From contig JAUNLJ010000007.1 in NCBI GenBank assembly GCA_030532305.1, positions 1-64,000 on the forward strand: a stretch of 64,000 nucleotides of DNA, written 5' to 3'. A program made the position numbers and the translations under genes. The notes under the pieces were generated by a model. The model did not search any database and had not been told where the DNA came from. It saw only the letters and a program-made list of their open reading frames with translations. The stretch's first letter is position 1. The number at the start of each line of letters is the position of its first letter. The stretch is from Tissierellia bacterium (GTDB lineage Bacteria > Bacillota > Clostridia > Tissierellales > Peptoniphilaceae). This document shows, piece after piece, positions 39,501 to 46,967 of this stretch.

Positions 39501-40483
39501 ATGAATTAAAAGAAAGTTGTGATCCAAAAAAATCAGGAAAATTTTTTGAAGACTCTTATGGGGATTCCTATTCTAATAAACGTCTACCTATGTATATAGA
39601 TGGATATTTAAGACACTTTCTTTTAAATAATGGAGAGGACCAGTTTGTAGAGATTGAGTATGAAGATATTTTGAACGAGAAGTATAAAAAGAAAGAATAC
39701 AAGCAAATTGACCTTGTTTTAACTGAGGAAGACTTAAAAGATAAGAAAGTCAGGACTAAAGTTTCAACACCACAACTGGCTTCATGGTATAAAGAAAGTG
39801 GCGCTTTAGCATCTATTATTGAGAGCGACTCTTTTGCCTATGTCGAGGATCATTTATGTTTGAATAAAGACGCTTATATAGAAAAGAAACCAACAGGTGG
39901 TTACGCTTTAAGGGATTATGCAAAAGAAAATGAAGAAGAATGTTTTTTACAATTTGTAGAAGACGAGAAGGGCCAACTAAAATATGTAACTTTACCGTCA
40001 GCTTTAGGAAGTAAGACATTTTCTTGTTATGAGTACATAAGTGAAGACTTATTGGCTCAATATGGTCTTGTAAATCAGAGGTCTAAGGAAATGCTTAAGG
40101 CGATAAGCAATCTTGACTTTGGGGACTCTTTAAAAAAACTAATGAGCAAAAATATCTGTGATTGTTCATTTAAAAATTTGCAGGAAGACACGGGTCTAGA
40201 TAAAAGGACGATTAGTAATATGCAAAAGGGCAAGGATTTGAGCAAGTTGAATGTTATATCAGCTTGTCTTGGCATTCATATTCCTTCGAAGGTAAGCAAG
40301 AGAATGCTTAAGTTAGCTCAAATTACCATAGATGAAGATCTTCCTGGTAAATTAGGAGACGAAAATAGCACATATAATATGTTAATCCACCTAAAATGGG
40401 CGACGGATTATCCTGATATTATTAAAGAGCTAAAAGATCAGAATTTAGAGCATTTATTGAAATATCCTAAACCTAAAATTTAA
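36524..40483 (+). CDS. hsdR: type I restriction endonuclease subunit with C-terminal HTH-like segment
   Basis: 1319 residues from GTG 36524 (aggagg 8 bases upstream; an earlier in-frame GTG at 36515 overlaps that site). The nuclease domain has GDLMLLINGMPVIHLELKR, the D...ExK motif. The translocase has HTTGSGKTMTS (Walker A), VDECHRS (about residue 409), FGFTGTP and the second RecA domain with VNQMLTGFDSK and QAISRTNR. Residues of about 1215-1255 (FKNLQEDTGLDKRTISNMQKG followed by LSKLNVISACLGIHI) look like an XRE helix-turn-helix, which is not usual for HsdR. Cleaves unmethylated DNA after ATP-driven translocation. Confidence 0.93.
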   Translation: MPFKTEAEFEKAVIETLIKYGWEKEVIYYPTEEELIQNWADILFKNNRQIDKLNDVPLTKTEMDQILEQIIALQSPMKLNGFINGKSVAIKRDNPEDELHLGKEVSLKIYDRQEIAFGESRYQIVSQPKFRAKSSILNDRRGDLMLLINGMPVIHLELKRSGIEVSQAYHQIEKYSHEGIFKGLFSLVQIFVAMQPEETVYFANPGEGKFNQDFYFHWADFNNEPINHWRDVISDLLNILMAHRLIGFYTVADSSDGILKVMRSYQYYAARGIAKKVEEKVKNNTWFDGKQLGGHIWHTTGSGKTMTSFKSAQLIASSNDADKVIFLVDRKELATQSLNEYRGFKSDNESVQDTESTNVLISKLKSDDYDNTLIVTSIQKLSNISMDSEILKTDDIKYISKKRIVIIVDECHRSTFGEMLMTIKKTFRNALIFGFTGTPIQEVNIKKDSTTPTIFGDEIHRYTLSDGIRDGNVLGFDPYMVKVYEDRKIREKVALHEAKASSMSEAMADEKKKKVFGKFMDFSQVGMCGELKDGKWVKGIEDYIPNEQYETEEYRLAVIEDIKDKWPLYSNDNKFHAIFATSSIPEAVAYYRLMKREMPELNITAMFDSTIDNDGQTDLDKEDGIVEILEDYNAKYEMPFKMSTYDKFRKDVSRRLSHKEPYEMISRDEQIDILIVVNQMLTGFDSKRVNTLYLDKMLQYENLIQAISRTNRIYNKKEKPFGIIKWYRRPNTMEKNLKEAVKAYSGDIPLGLFVDKLPGNIRNMNHSFEDMRALFENAGIENFEKLPEENRVKAKFAKEFNKFSKYFDAALIQGFEWNIREYENEGSTIAVIFTEEDYLKLLARYNELPKGDRGSGADGVPFDIDTRIIEHDSEKIDKDYMNSRFEKYIKLLAEDVSKEEVEKIRKELHGSFSMLSQERQKLAGILLYDIQSGNIELDPNKTFNDYINEMLSKLENNKIKRVVNSLGCSEELLRDLFNKEVTENNISDYGTFDELKESCDPKKSGKFFEDSYGDSYSNKRLPMYIDGYLRHFLLNNGEDQFVEIEYEDILNEKYKKKEYKQIDLVLTEEDLKDKKVRTKVSTPQLASWYKESGALASIIESDSFAYVEDHLCLNKDAYIEKKPTGGYALRDYAKENEEECFLQFVEDEKGQLKYVTLPSALGSKTFSCYEYISEDLLAQYGLVNQRSKEMLKAISNLDFGDSLKKLMSKNICDCSFKNLQEDTGLDKRTISNMQKGKDLSKLNVISACLGIHIPSKVSKRMLKLAQITIDEDLPGKLGDENSTYNMLIHLKWATDYPDIIKELKDQNLEHLLKYPKPKI

Positions 40484-40639
40484 AAATAAAATTATTTTTT
40501 GAAGTTTCTTCAAGGGTTGTAGGGTTGGGACTTGCTACAATGAATTTGTACTATGGTAGATATAGAAACCTATAGTTCTGTAGACCTATCAAAAAGGGGG
40601 GTATGTAGATACTCTGAGAGTGAGGATTTTCAAATCCTC

Positions 40640-40739
40640 CTCTTTGCCCACTTCTCGCCGGCAGGGGGCTCGGGAGAAAAAGAAGGGGAGGGTCCTAGAA
40701 AGGATCAGCCAGCTGGTGGAGGTCTTTAAGGGGATTTAA
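40640..40739 (+). pseudogene. possible 3' remnant of a host-type gene
   Basis: Between the island and the next gene is a GC-rich patch whose frame reads REKKKGRVLERISQLVEVFKGI then stop. Composition is host-like, unlike the flanking AT-rich sequence. There is no start codon or ribosome-binding site and no family was recognised. It could be the tail of a gene interrupted when the island arrived. The rest of 40484-40850 has no recognisable gene. Confidence 0.2.
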
Positions 40740-40856
40740 GCTGGGTGCCTATAAAAATGGAAATACCATAGGGTGGATTAAAAAGCCTTGATTTTACTAA
40801 CCATTCTAAGATTTCAAGAGCTTAGCTGAAGTACTTTTAGATAAGAAAAAATGATT

Positions 40857-40892
40857 AAGCTGGCAGAGGGTAAAATCTGCTGGCTTTTTTCC
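40857..40892 (+). terminator. intrinsic terminator in non-coding gap
   Basis: AAGCTGGCAGA (40857-40867) pairs with TCTGCTGGCTT (40876-40886), with two G-U pairs and a T run after it. No intact gene lies directly upstream, so it may belong to the remnant before it. Confidence 0.6.
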
Positions 40893-40966
40893 TATGAAGA
40901 TATAATCAGGCCAAGATCTTATAGAAGTTATGACGGGGCGCGTGAGTTTCGTGCGCCTGGGTCTTG

Positions 40967-40975
40967 TGTTATAAT
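40967..40975 (+). promoter_or_regulatory. extended -10 promoter
   Basis: TGTTATAAT. The next real gene is the small glycine-rich protein at 41138, about 160 bases downstream. Confidence 0.45.
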
Positions 40976-41137
40976 AAGGACGGTGGCAAATAGGTCAGTT
41001 AAATCCAAGGCCTTGAGGCTCCTAGCAAAGTTTAAAGAGGGAAAAATTAGGAGCCTATGGCTTGCTTAGAACGATAATTCTTAAAGATTAGGCTTGCCAT
41101 CAGCACATAAAACCGAAGAGACAAATGAGGAGATGAC

Positions 41138-41284
41138 ATGATGTATATTGGAATTGGTTTATGTTTGGGTGTTGCAGTTGGCGTTGCCATAGATAATATT
41201 CCGCTGGGACTTGGTGTTGGTTTAGCCCTTGGAGCAGGAATAGGTCATTCACAGACCAGTAAAGGAAAAGAAGAGGAAGATTAA
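41138..41284 (+). CDS. 48-residue glycine-rich membrane peptide
   Basis: The sequence begins MMYIGIGLCLGVAVG, is almost entirely Gly, Val, Leu and Ile with repeated GxxxG spacing (glycine zipper), and ends with a charged tail (SKGKEEED). The ribosome-binding site gaggag lies 6 bases upstream, and ATG 41141 is an alternative start. Small glycine-zipper proteins of this kind are common in Firmicutes, but their role is unknown. Likely one membrane hairpin or helix. Confidence 0.6.
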   Translation: MMYIGIGLCLGVAVGVAIDNIPLGLGVGLALGAGIGHSQTSKGKEEED

Positions 41285-41401
41285 AAAATAGAAAATTTCG
41301 CCTTAAATAGTGGATAAAAACTGAAGGATTAAGAAACTTAAGGCAATAGAAAAACCCATAGGCCTAAGACAAAATGCCACTGATAAGAATAGGGGAGGAC
41401 C

Positions 41402-41908
41402 ATGAAATTAATTCGACCCAAGGAAGAATATTTGCCACAATATAGGGAAGCGGTTCATGAAGATATTAAGTATCGCCCCCATGTTGCAGGGATTTTTTCA
41501 GACCCGAACAAGGTTATTGCCTACGCCTCTAATTTAGAAAAGGGCATAGACCTGCCTCCGGGCTATGTTAAGGCCACCACTTTCTGGCTTATTGACGGGG
41601 AGAAATTTATTGGCCAAATAGGAATTAGGCACCAGCTCACCCCTGCCCTCTTACAATTTGGTGGCCACATAGGTTATGAAGTCCGCTGGTCGGAATCTGG
41701 CAAGGGATATGGGACAAAAATGCTCCAAATGGCCCTTCCCTTTTGTAGGTCAGACCTGGGCCTTGACCGGGTCTTAATCACCTGTGATGAGGACAACTTG
41801 GCCTCCAGAAGGGTCATTGAAAAAAACGGGGGCATCTTTGAAAACCAGGTCATCAACCACCTGGCCAGGGGGAGGGTGAAGACCCGTAGATACTGGATCA
41901 GCTTGTAG
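41402..41908 (+). CDS. GNAT family N-acetyltransferase
   Basis: 168 residues, start after aggggagg. Acetyl-CoA-binding motif A is ESGKGYGTKMLQMAL, preceded by the strand IGYEVR. Motif B is CDEDNLASRRVIEKNGG, typical of RimJ/RimL-like and general GNAT enzymes. Substrate unknown. Monocistronic, with a terminator after it. Confidence 0.88.
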   Translation: MKLIRPKEEYLPQYREAVHEDIKYRPHVAGIFSDPNKVIAYASNLEKGIDLPPGYVKATTFWLIDGEKFIGQIGIRHQLTPALLQFGGHIGYEVRWSESGKGYGTKMLQMALPFCRSDLGLDRVLITCDEDNLASRRVIEKNGGIFENQVINHLARGRVKTRRYWISL

Positions 41909-41946
41909 GGACTGGGGGTCTTGAAAATTTAAATGATGGCTAGGGG

Positions 41947-41978
41947 CCTTCCGGAAGAGATGCCGGAGGGTTTTTTTA
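41947..41978 (+). terminator. terminator of the GNAT gene
   Basis: CCTTCCGG (41947-41954) pairs with CCGGAGGG (41963-41970), one G-U pair, followed by seven T residues. Confidence 0.88.
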
Positions 41979-42002
41979 TGGATCCAGGGCAGGGAAAATG
42001 TT

Positions 42003-42031
42003 TTGCATAATGGGGCCCATCGTGTTATAAT
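42003..42031 (+). promoter_or_regulatory. promoter of the panDC operon
   Basis: TTGCAT (42003-42008), 17-base spacer and extended TGTTATAAT ending at 42031. The transcript would have a leader of about 240 bases. Confidence 0.65.
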
Positions 42032-42037
42032 TTTTTC

Positions 42038-42252
42038 CGGAGATGGTATTTGCGCGCAAAACTATACTCTGACTTGAAATATGATATGTAGGGATAACCA
42101 CACAGGGAGACCAGGGGTCCATTAGAATGTTGATCTTAAGCTAGACGGCAATTCGAAAGGGGACAGGCTCCGGGATGGGGTTTTTTCCGTATGTTTTATT
42201 TAGGATCGCTTAGGCAGAGTCAGAGCAGTTTTGTTCTGGTTCTGCTTTTTTT
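42038..42252 (+). promoter_or_regulatory. panD leader RNA ending in an intrinsic terminator (riboswitch/attenuator candidate)
   Basis: The leader contains a 12-base palindrome (TTTGCGCGCAAA, about 42050-42061), a segment GGGATAACC with GGGAGACC (about 42093-42117), and ends in a strong terminator only 28 bases before panD. Distance and position are right for conditional termination. A conserved 'pan' RNA motif has been described upstream of panB, panC and panD genes in Firmicutes. This leader is a candidate, but its consensus could not be checked. Confidence 0.45.
42214..42252 (+). terminator. terminator in the panD leader
   Basis: A 14-bp stem pairs 42214-42227 with 42232-42245, including three G-U pairs, around a 4-nt loop; seven T residues follow. 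The panD start codon is at 42281. Confidence 0.75.
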
Positions 42253-42280
42253 ATTTGTGCGCGCAGGGAGGAAAAAAAAT

Positions 42281-42670
42281 ATGAAGATTGAAATGCTTCA
42301 GGGGAAGATCCACAGGGCCACCGTCAAGGAGGCGGAGCTCTCTTATGTGGGGAGCATCACTGTGGATAGGGACCTCCTGGAGAAAGCAGGTATTCGTGAA
42401 TATCAAAAGGTCCAGATTGTGGACGTGGATAATGGCCAGCGGTTTGAGACCTACACCATTGCCGGGGAGGCTGGCAGTGGCCAGGTCTGCCTTAACGGGG
42501 CAGCGGCCCGGTGTGTGGCTGTAGGGGACAGGGTCATCATCATGGCCTATTGCTTCTGTAATGAAGAGGAGGCCCATGCCCACAAGCCCAAGGTGGTCTT
42601 TGTGGACCAGGACAACCAGGTGCAAAGGGTCACTAGCTATGAAAAGCACGGCAGATTGGAGGATATGTAG
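42281..42670 (+). CDS. panD: aspartate 1-decarboxylase
   Basis: 129 residues from ATG 42281, chosen for gggagg 9 bases upstream and the standard N-terminus. It makes beta-alanine for pantothenate. The self-cleavage site Gly24-Ser25 lies in [10 protein letters not shown], which yields the pyruvoyl group; ENxxxYT-type residues follow as [10 protein letters not shown], and [17 protein letters not shown] is conserved. Followed 4 bases later by panC. Confidence 0.95.
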   Translation: MKIEMLQGKIHRATVKEAELSYVGSITVDRDLLEKAGIREYQKVQIVDVDNGQRFETYTIAGEAGSGQVCLNGAAARCVAVGDRVIIMAYCFCNEEEAHAHKPKVVFVDQDNQVQRVTSYEKHGRLEDM

Positions 42671-42674
42671 GACC

Positions 42675-43541
42675 ATGGAAAGAAACAATGCGCACACAAT
42701 TCTTGTAACAAAAACAGTCCAGCAGGTAAGAGACCAGGTCCGGGCCTGGAAAAAAGAGGGTCTGAGTGTGGGTCTGGTGCCCACCATGGGCTTTCTCCAC
42801 CAGGGCCACGGCAGCCTCATTAAAAAGGCCGTGGAGGACAACGACCGGGTCATTGTATCGGACTTTGTCAACCCCACCCAGTTTGGGCCAGGGGAGGACC
42901 TAGAGGCCTATCCCCGGGACTTTGAGGCGGACCGGGCCTTTTGCCAGGACCTGGGGGCGGCCATGATTTTTAATCCAGAACCTAAAGACATGTACCAGGA
43001 CCCCAAGGCCTATGTCAACATTGAGGGACTGAGTGATGGCCTTTGTGGGGCCAGCCGGCCGGTCCACTTTAGGGGGGTCTGCACGGTGGTCTCTAAACTC
43101 TTCAACATCACTGGGGCGGACAGGGCCTATTTTGGCCAGAAGGATGCCCAGCAATTGGCCATTGTAAAAAAGATGGTGGAGGACCTGAATTTTCCTATTG
43201 AGATTGTGGCTTGTCCCATTGTCCGGGAGGCAGACGGCCTGGCCATGTCTTCTAGGAACACCTACTTATCCAAGGAGGAAAGGCAGGCGGCCCTTTGCCT
43301 GTCTAAGGCTATTTTTAAGGGGCAAGAAAGTATCCGGGAGGGGATGGCGGCTAAGGACCTGCTGGATCTTATGGGGGAGGTCATCGGCCAGGAGCCCCTG
43401 GCCAAGATCGACTATATTGACCTAGTGGACGCCAGGATGCTGGAGCCCTTGGACAGGGTCCAGGGGAAGGTCCTGGTGGCCATGGCCGTTTATATTGGAA
43501 AAACACGCTTAATTGATAATTTCATATGGGAGGAAAAATAA
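42675..43541 (+). CDS. panC: pantothenate synthetase (pantoate-beta-alanine ligase)
   Basis: 288 residues from ATG 42675; a longer open frame from 42561 overlaps panD and is rejected. Joins pantoate and beta-alanine with ATP. The nucleotide motif is VPTMGFLHQGH, followed by VSDFVNPTQFGPGEDLEAYPRD, FFGQKDAQQ-type YFGQKDAQQLAIVKKMV and the KMSKS-like SSRNTYLS. Normal length. Confidence 0.95.
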   Translation: MERNNAHTILVTKTVQQVRDQVRAWKKEGLSVGLVPTMGFLHQGHGSLIKKAVEDNDRVIVSDFVNPTQFGPGEDLEAYPRDFEADRAFCQDLGAAMIFNPEPKDMYQDPKAYVNIEGLSDGLCGASRPVHFRGVCTVVSKLFNITGADRAYFGQKDAQQLAIVKKMVEDLNFPIEIVACPIVREADGLAMSSRNTYLSKEERQAALCLSKAIFKGQESIREGMAAKDLLDLMGEVIGQEPLAKIDYIDLVDARMLEPLDRVQGKVLVAMAVYIGKTRLIDNFIWEEK

Positions 43542-43542
43542 G

Positions 43543-44586
43543 ATGGACCATATAAAAACAGACCCCAGGGCCAATGGGGCAGACCAAGCCATAGACCGGA
43601 ATGCCATTATTAAGGCCATCGTCTTTGTCTCTGGCATCTTTTCCAAATACAACTGGCTGATTATTATGGCCCTATCCTTGACAGCCTTCTTTATCCCGGC
43701 CCCCTTTATGTGGATTTTAAACCACACCGCCCTCCTCTTGGGCCTGGCCATGTTTGGCATGGGGACTACTATCCAGTCTTCGGACTTCAAGCAAATTTTA
43801 AGACGGCCCAAGGAAGTTTTAATCGGCTGTCTGGCTCAGTTCACCATTATGCCCCTGGTGGCCTGGCTCTTGGCCGTGGCCTTTAAGCTTCCGGCAGACC
43901 TGGCCCTGGGGGTGATCCTGGTGGGCTGTTGCCCTGGAGGGACGGCCAGTAACGTCATTACCCACATAGCCAAGGGGGATGTGGCCCTGTCTGTGTCCAT
44001 GACCATCGCCTCTACCCTTTTGGCCCCTATTTTGACCCCCCTTTGGGTCTATGTCCTGGCAGACAAGTGGGTGGATGTGTCCTTTGGGGCCATGTTTAAA
44101 ACCGTGGTGACCATTATCTTGATTCCTGTGGTCCTGGGGATTTTAACCAACCATCTCATGAACCAGGCCAAGGAAAAGGGCGTGGGTCGCCAGCTAGAGG
44201 GAGGGTCAGCTATTTTGCCCCTCATCTCTTCTGTAGCCATTATCATCCTGATTTCTGGGATTGTGGCCGCCAATGCCGACAAGATTATGGCCAGTGGCCT
44301 TTTGACCCTTGTGGTGGTGGCCATCCACAACCTTTGTGGCCTCCTCTTGGGGCTGGCCATTGCCAAGGGCCTTAAGATTGACTATAAAAAAGGAACGGCC
44401 ATCGCCATTGAAGTGGGGATGCAAAACAGTGGTCTGGCCATTTCCCTGGCCGCCCTTAACTTTGCAGCCAACCCCCTAGCCACCCTGCCCGGTGCCATTT
44501 TCAGTGTCTGGCACAATTTGACTGGGTCTGCCTTTGCCGGCCTAAGGCGGAACAAGCAGGAAAAGCTTGTGGGCCTTGAAAACTAA
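43543..44586 (+). CDS. BASS-family transporter, probable pantoate/ketopantoate importer (PanS-like)
   Basis: 347 residues from ATG 43543 (gggaggaaaaataag upstream), two bases after panC. About ten membrane helices; the sodium-binding crossover regions GCCPGGTASNVITHIAKGD and EVGMQNSGLAISLA are typical of the bile-acid:sodium symporter family. PanS, a member of this family in Salmonella, imports ketopantoate. The fixed place behind panD-panC and the absence of panB and panE suggest the same role here. The assignment to pantoate is inference. Confidence 0.8.
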   Translation: MDHIKTDPRANGADQAIDRNAIIKAIVFVSGIFSKYNWLIIMALSLTAFFIPAPFMWILNHTALLLGLAMFGMGTTIQSSDFKQILRRPKEVLIGCLAQFTIMPLVAWLLAVAFKLPADLALGVILVGCCPGGTASNVITHIAKGDVALSVSMTIASTLLAPILTPLWVYVLADKWVDVSFGAMFKTVVTIILIPVVLGILTNHLMNQAKEKGVGRQLEGGSAILPLISSVAIIILISGIVAANADKIMASGLLTLVVVAIHNLCGLLLGLAIAKGLKIDYKKGTAIAIEVGMQNSGLAISLAALNFAANPLATLPGAIFSVWHNLTGSAFAGLRRNKQEKLVGLEN

Positions 44587-44596
44587 AAAACCAGCA

Positions 44597-44641
44597 AGAA
44601 AAAATAGCCCAGCAGGTTTTCTGCCGGGCTATTTTTTCTTT
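44597..44641. terminator. bidirectional terminator
   Basis: A long stem pairs AAGAAAAAATAGCCC-A-GCAG (44597-44615) with 44621-44640, one mismatch and a GTTTT loop. It serves the panDC operon and the convergent transpeptidase gene. Confidence 0.9.
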
Positions 44642-45981
44642 TACAGCTTATTTTCACTGGGGCTTTCCTCTTCCAGGACCAGGTCAGGGCCTTTACTGGC
44701 CTCCTCCTGGGGGGTCTCGTCTTCAAGGGGAGCTGGCCTTTCTTTAGGGACGGGGCTTTCTTCTGGTTGGGTCTCTTGAGGCTCTTGTGGGCTGGGGGTT
44801 TCTTGGGGCTTGGGGGTTTCCTTTTCAATAAGGACGGTCTTGGTGGCCGCTTCCCAGCCCACCTGGCAGCCAAAGAACTCGGCCACAAAACGGACGGGGA
44901 CCATGGTCCGGCCAGACCGGATGACGGCGGGGGTGTCTAGGTTATAGAAGAGGGCGTGGTCTCGGATTAGGTCCAGGTAGCTTTGGGAGGCCAGGTCCTC
45001 ATCCCTTAGGGTCTGGTAAAATTCAGGATCCACCTGTCTTACCCGGCTGGAGGCAATTTCAAAGACCAGGACGCCCTTTAAGTGGTCGCCTTCCTTGTGG
45101 AGGATGTCCACGGTCCGGCTTTCAGGGTGCCAAACCACCTGGTAGCCTAGGCTTTCAGAAAGGAAGCGGAGGGGGACCAGGGTCCGGCCCTCTTCAATAT
45201 AGGGGGCCACGTCTGTGGCGACCTTTTCTCCATTGACCCTTAGGCTGACGGGGATGGGCTTGGGCTGGGGCTTGGCTGGGGGTTTTTCTTGGGAGGGGCT
45301 AGCATGGGTCTGTAAAAGCCCCCAGCTCTTAAGCTGGTCCTGGGTCCCAATCCAAACCGGGGCACCGACAGGAACCAGGGGGAAGAGCCTTTTTTCTATG
45401 TCGTAGTTAAACATCCGGATACAGCCATTGGAGGCATATTGGCCAATCTGGTAGGGCTTGATGGTGCCATGGATGCCAAAACCGTAGCGGCCAGGAATCC
45501 GAAGGCCCATCCACCGTTCCCCCAGGGGATTTCTGGGGTCGTTGGCCCCAATGGGCCGGCCCCCCATGCCGCCCCAGGCCGGGTTTATGGCCTTGTTTTG
45601 GATGACGGCTAGGTTGGTGGAGGGGGTGGGGGTGCTGGACTTGCCTAGGGCCACGGCATAACGGCTATGGACCTGGCTACCCTTGTAGAGGGTGAGGGTC
45701 CGGCGAGATTTATTGATGGCAAGCCAATAGCCCTGGGAGGGAGGTCGGCTAATATAGTCCTTGGGCTGGATAGTGGGGTCATAGAGCAGGCGCTGGGTCT
45801 CGGCATTTAGCTGGCCGGTGACATTTAGGTTGTTGGTTGCTTGGAATTTTTTGATCTGCTCTACCCGGACCCGGCCACTTTGGCCCACAAAGCCATTGGG
45901 ACGGACATAGGCCTGGGCCCTAGTTGAAAAAAGACTTAAAAAGACCAGGACAAGGGCCATAAGACGGGTTTGTTTTTTCAT
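44641..45981 (-). CDS. L,D-transpeptidase with copper-amine-oxidase-like domains
   Basis: 446 residues. Signal peptide (about 1-24, ALVLVFLSLFSTRAQA). A peptidoglycan-binding-like segment (VEQIKKFQATNNLNVTGQLNAETQRLLY) precedes a YkuD catalytic domain with FGIHGT (His171) and SNGCIRM (Cys187). Two copies of the same PY-xEEGRTLVPLRF-type domain as in the LRR surface protein follow, then a Pro/Glu-rich tail with no anchor. It probably cross-links or modifies peptidoglycan outside the membrane. Confidence 0.88.
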   Translation of the reverse strand: MKKQTRLMALVLVFLSLFSTRAQAYVRPNGFVGQSGRVRVEQIKKFQATNNLNVTGQLNAETQRLLYDPTIQPKDYISRPPSQGYWLAINKSRRTLTLYKGSQVHSRYAVALGKSSTPTPSTNLAVIQNKAINPAWGGMGGRPIGANDPRNPLGERWMGLRIPGRYGFGIHGTIKPYQIGQYASNGCIRMFNYDIEKRLFPLVPVGAPVWIGTQDQLKSWGLLQTHASPSQEKPPAKPQPKPIPVSLRVNGEKVATDVAPYIEEGRTLVPLRFLSESLGYQVVWHPESRTVDILHKEGDHLKGVLVFEIASSRVRQVDPEFYQTLRDEDLASQSYLDLIRDHALFYNLDTPAVIRSGRTMVPVRFVAEFFGCQVGWEAATKTVLIEKETPKPQETPSPQEPQETQPEESPVPKERPAPLEDETPQEEASKGPDLVLEEESPSENKL

Positions 45982-46128
45982 AGCTTGCTCCTTTACTCAC
46001 CATAAGAAATGTTTTCCTGCTTATATTGTACCTTATTTTTCCTGAAAAGTTAGAGGGAAGGGGAAATTTTAGACAATTATTTTCTGAAAGGAAGATTTTT
46101 GCTAAAATAGGAGGAAGGAGGCGATAGG

Positions 46129-46869
46129 ATGAAAGTGATTATTTCCCCGGCTAAGAAGATGGTGGAGGACCAGTCCCTGGCTCCAGAGGGCCAGCCCCTC
46201 TTTTTGGACAGGACCCGGGAGATCTTGCAGGTTCTTAAGACCATGGACTATGGGGACCTAAAGGCCCTGTGGGGGACTTCTGAAAAACTTAGCCAGCTAA
46301 ATTATAGACGGGTCCAAGAGATGGACCTGGACCGGGGGCTCAGCCCGGCTATTTTGGCCTTTGAAGGGATCCAGTACCAGTATATGGCGCCGGGGGTCCT
46401 GGAGGGGGAAGACCTGGCCTATATCCAGGACCATGTCAGGATTTTGTCGGGTTTTTATGGGGTCCTTAGGCCCTTTGATGGGGTCAGGCCCTACCGGCTG
46501 GAAATGCAGGCCAGGCTTAGGCTGGGCCAGGCCCAAGACCTCTACGATTTTTGGGGGGACCGGATCTACCAGGCCCTTATGGGTGGCGGAGAGGCCCTGG
46601 TCAACCTGGCTTCCCTGGAATATGCCCGGGTGATTAAGGACTACTTGCAGGAGGGGGACCTCTTTATCACCCCCCTCTTTGGGGCCTATGAGGGGGGCCG
46701 CTTTAAGCAAAAGGCCACCTATGCCAAGATGGCCCGGGGGGAGATGGTCCGCTTTATGGCCCAGGAAAAAATTGAGGACCCAGAAGACCTAAAGGCCTTT
46801 AAGCGTTTAGGCTATAGCTATGATGACCAGGGGTCTAGCCAGGACACCTGGCTTTTTGTCAGGGGCTAG
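46129..46869 (+). CDS. yaaA: peroxide stress protein YaaA
   Basis: 246 residues. The family N-terminus MKVIISPAKKM is present, with ILAFEGIQYQYM, LSGFYGVLRPFDGVRPYRLEM and a C-terminal FKQKATYAKMARGEMVRF. In E. coli, YaaA lowers free iron and protects DNA during H2O2 stress. Start after aaggagg. Monocistronic and divergent from the transpeptidase gene. Confidence 0.92.
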   Translation: MKVIISPAKKMVEDQSLAPEGQPLFLDRTREILQVLKTMDYGDLKALWGTSEKLSQLNYRRVQEMDLDRGLSPAILAFEGIQYQYMAPGVLEGEDLAYIQDHVRILSGFYGVLRPFDGVRPYRLEMQARLRLGQAQDLYDFWGDRIYQALMGGGEALVNLASLEYARVIKDYLQEGDLFITPLFGAYEGGRFKQKATYAKMARGEMVRFMAQEKIEDPEDLKAFKRLGYSYDDQGSSQDTWLFVRG

Positions 46870-46967
46870 GCTAAAAAGAAGGGGCCTAGGGGCCTGGCCT
46901 AGAAGGAATAAATGGGTTAGAATGAGAAGAATGACTAGACTTTTATTTGAAGGATAAGGGGGAAGAT

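Noticed and set aside
40617-40655. tRNA T-arm-like hairpin (GAGGA ... TCCTC with TTCAAA loop) as an attachment site of the island
   Set aside because: The loop is 8 nt, no matching 5' acceptor, D-arm or anticodon arm is found upstream, and no direct repeat of it was seen at the left side of the island.
40851-41069. 72-residue open frame after the restriction island
   Set aside because: Its start overlaps an intrinsic terminator (40857-40890), it contains a promoter-like TGTTATAAT inside, and the protein has no family-like pattern.
42561-42674. Upstream start of panC overlapping panD
   Set aside because: The added residues are out-of-frame panD sequence without a family match; ATG 42675 gives the normal length.
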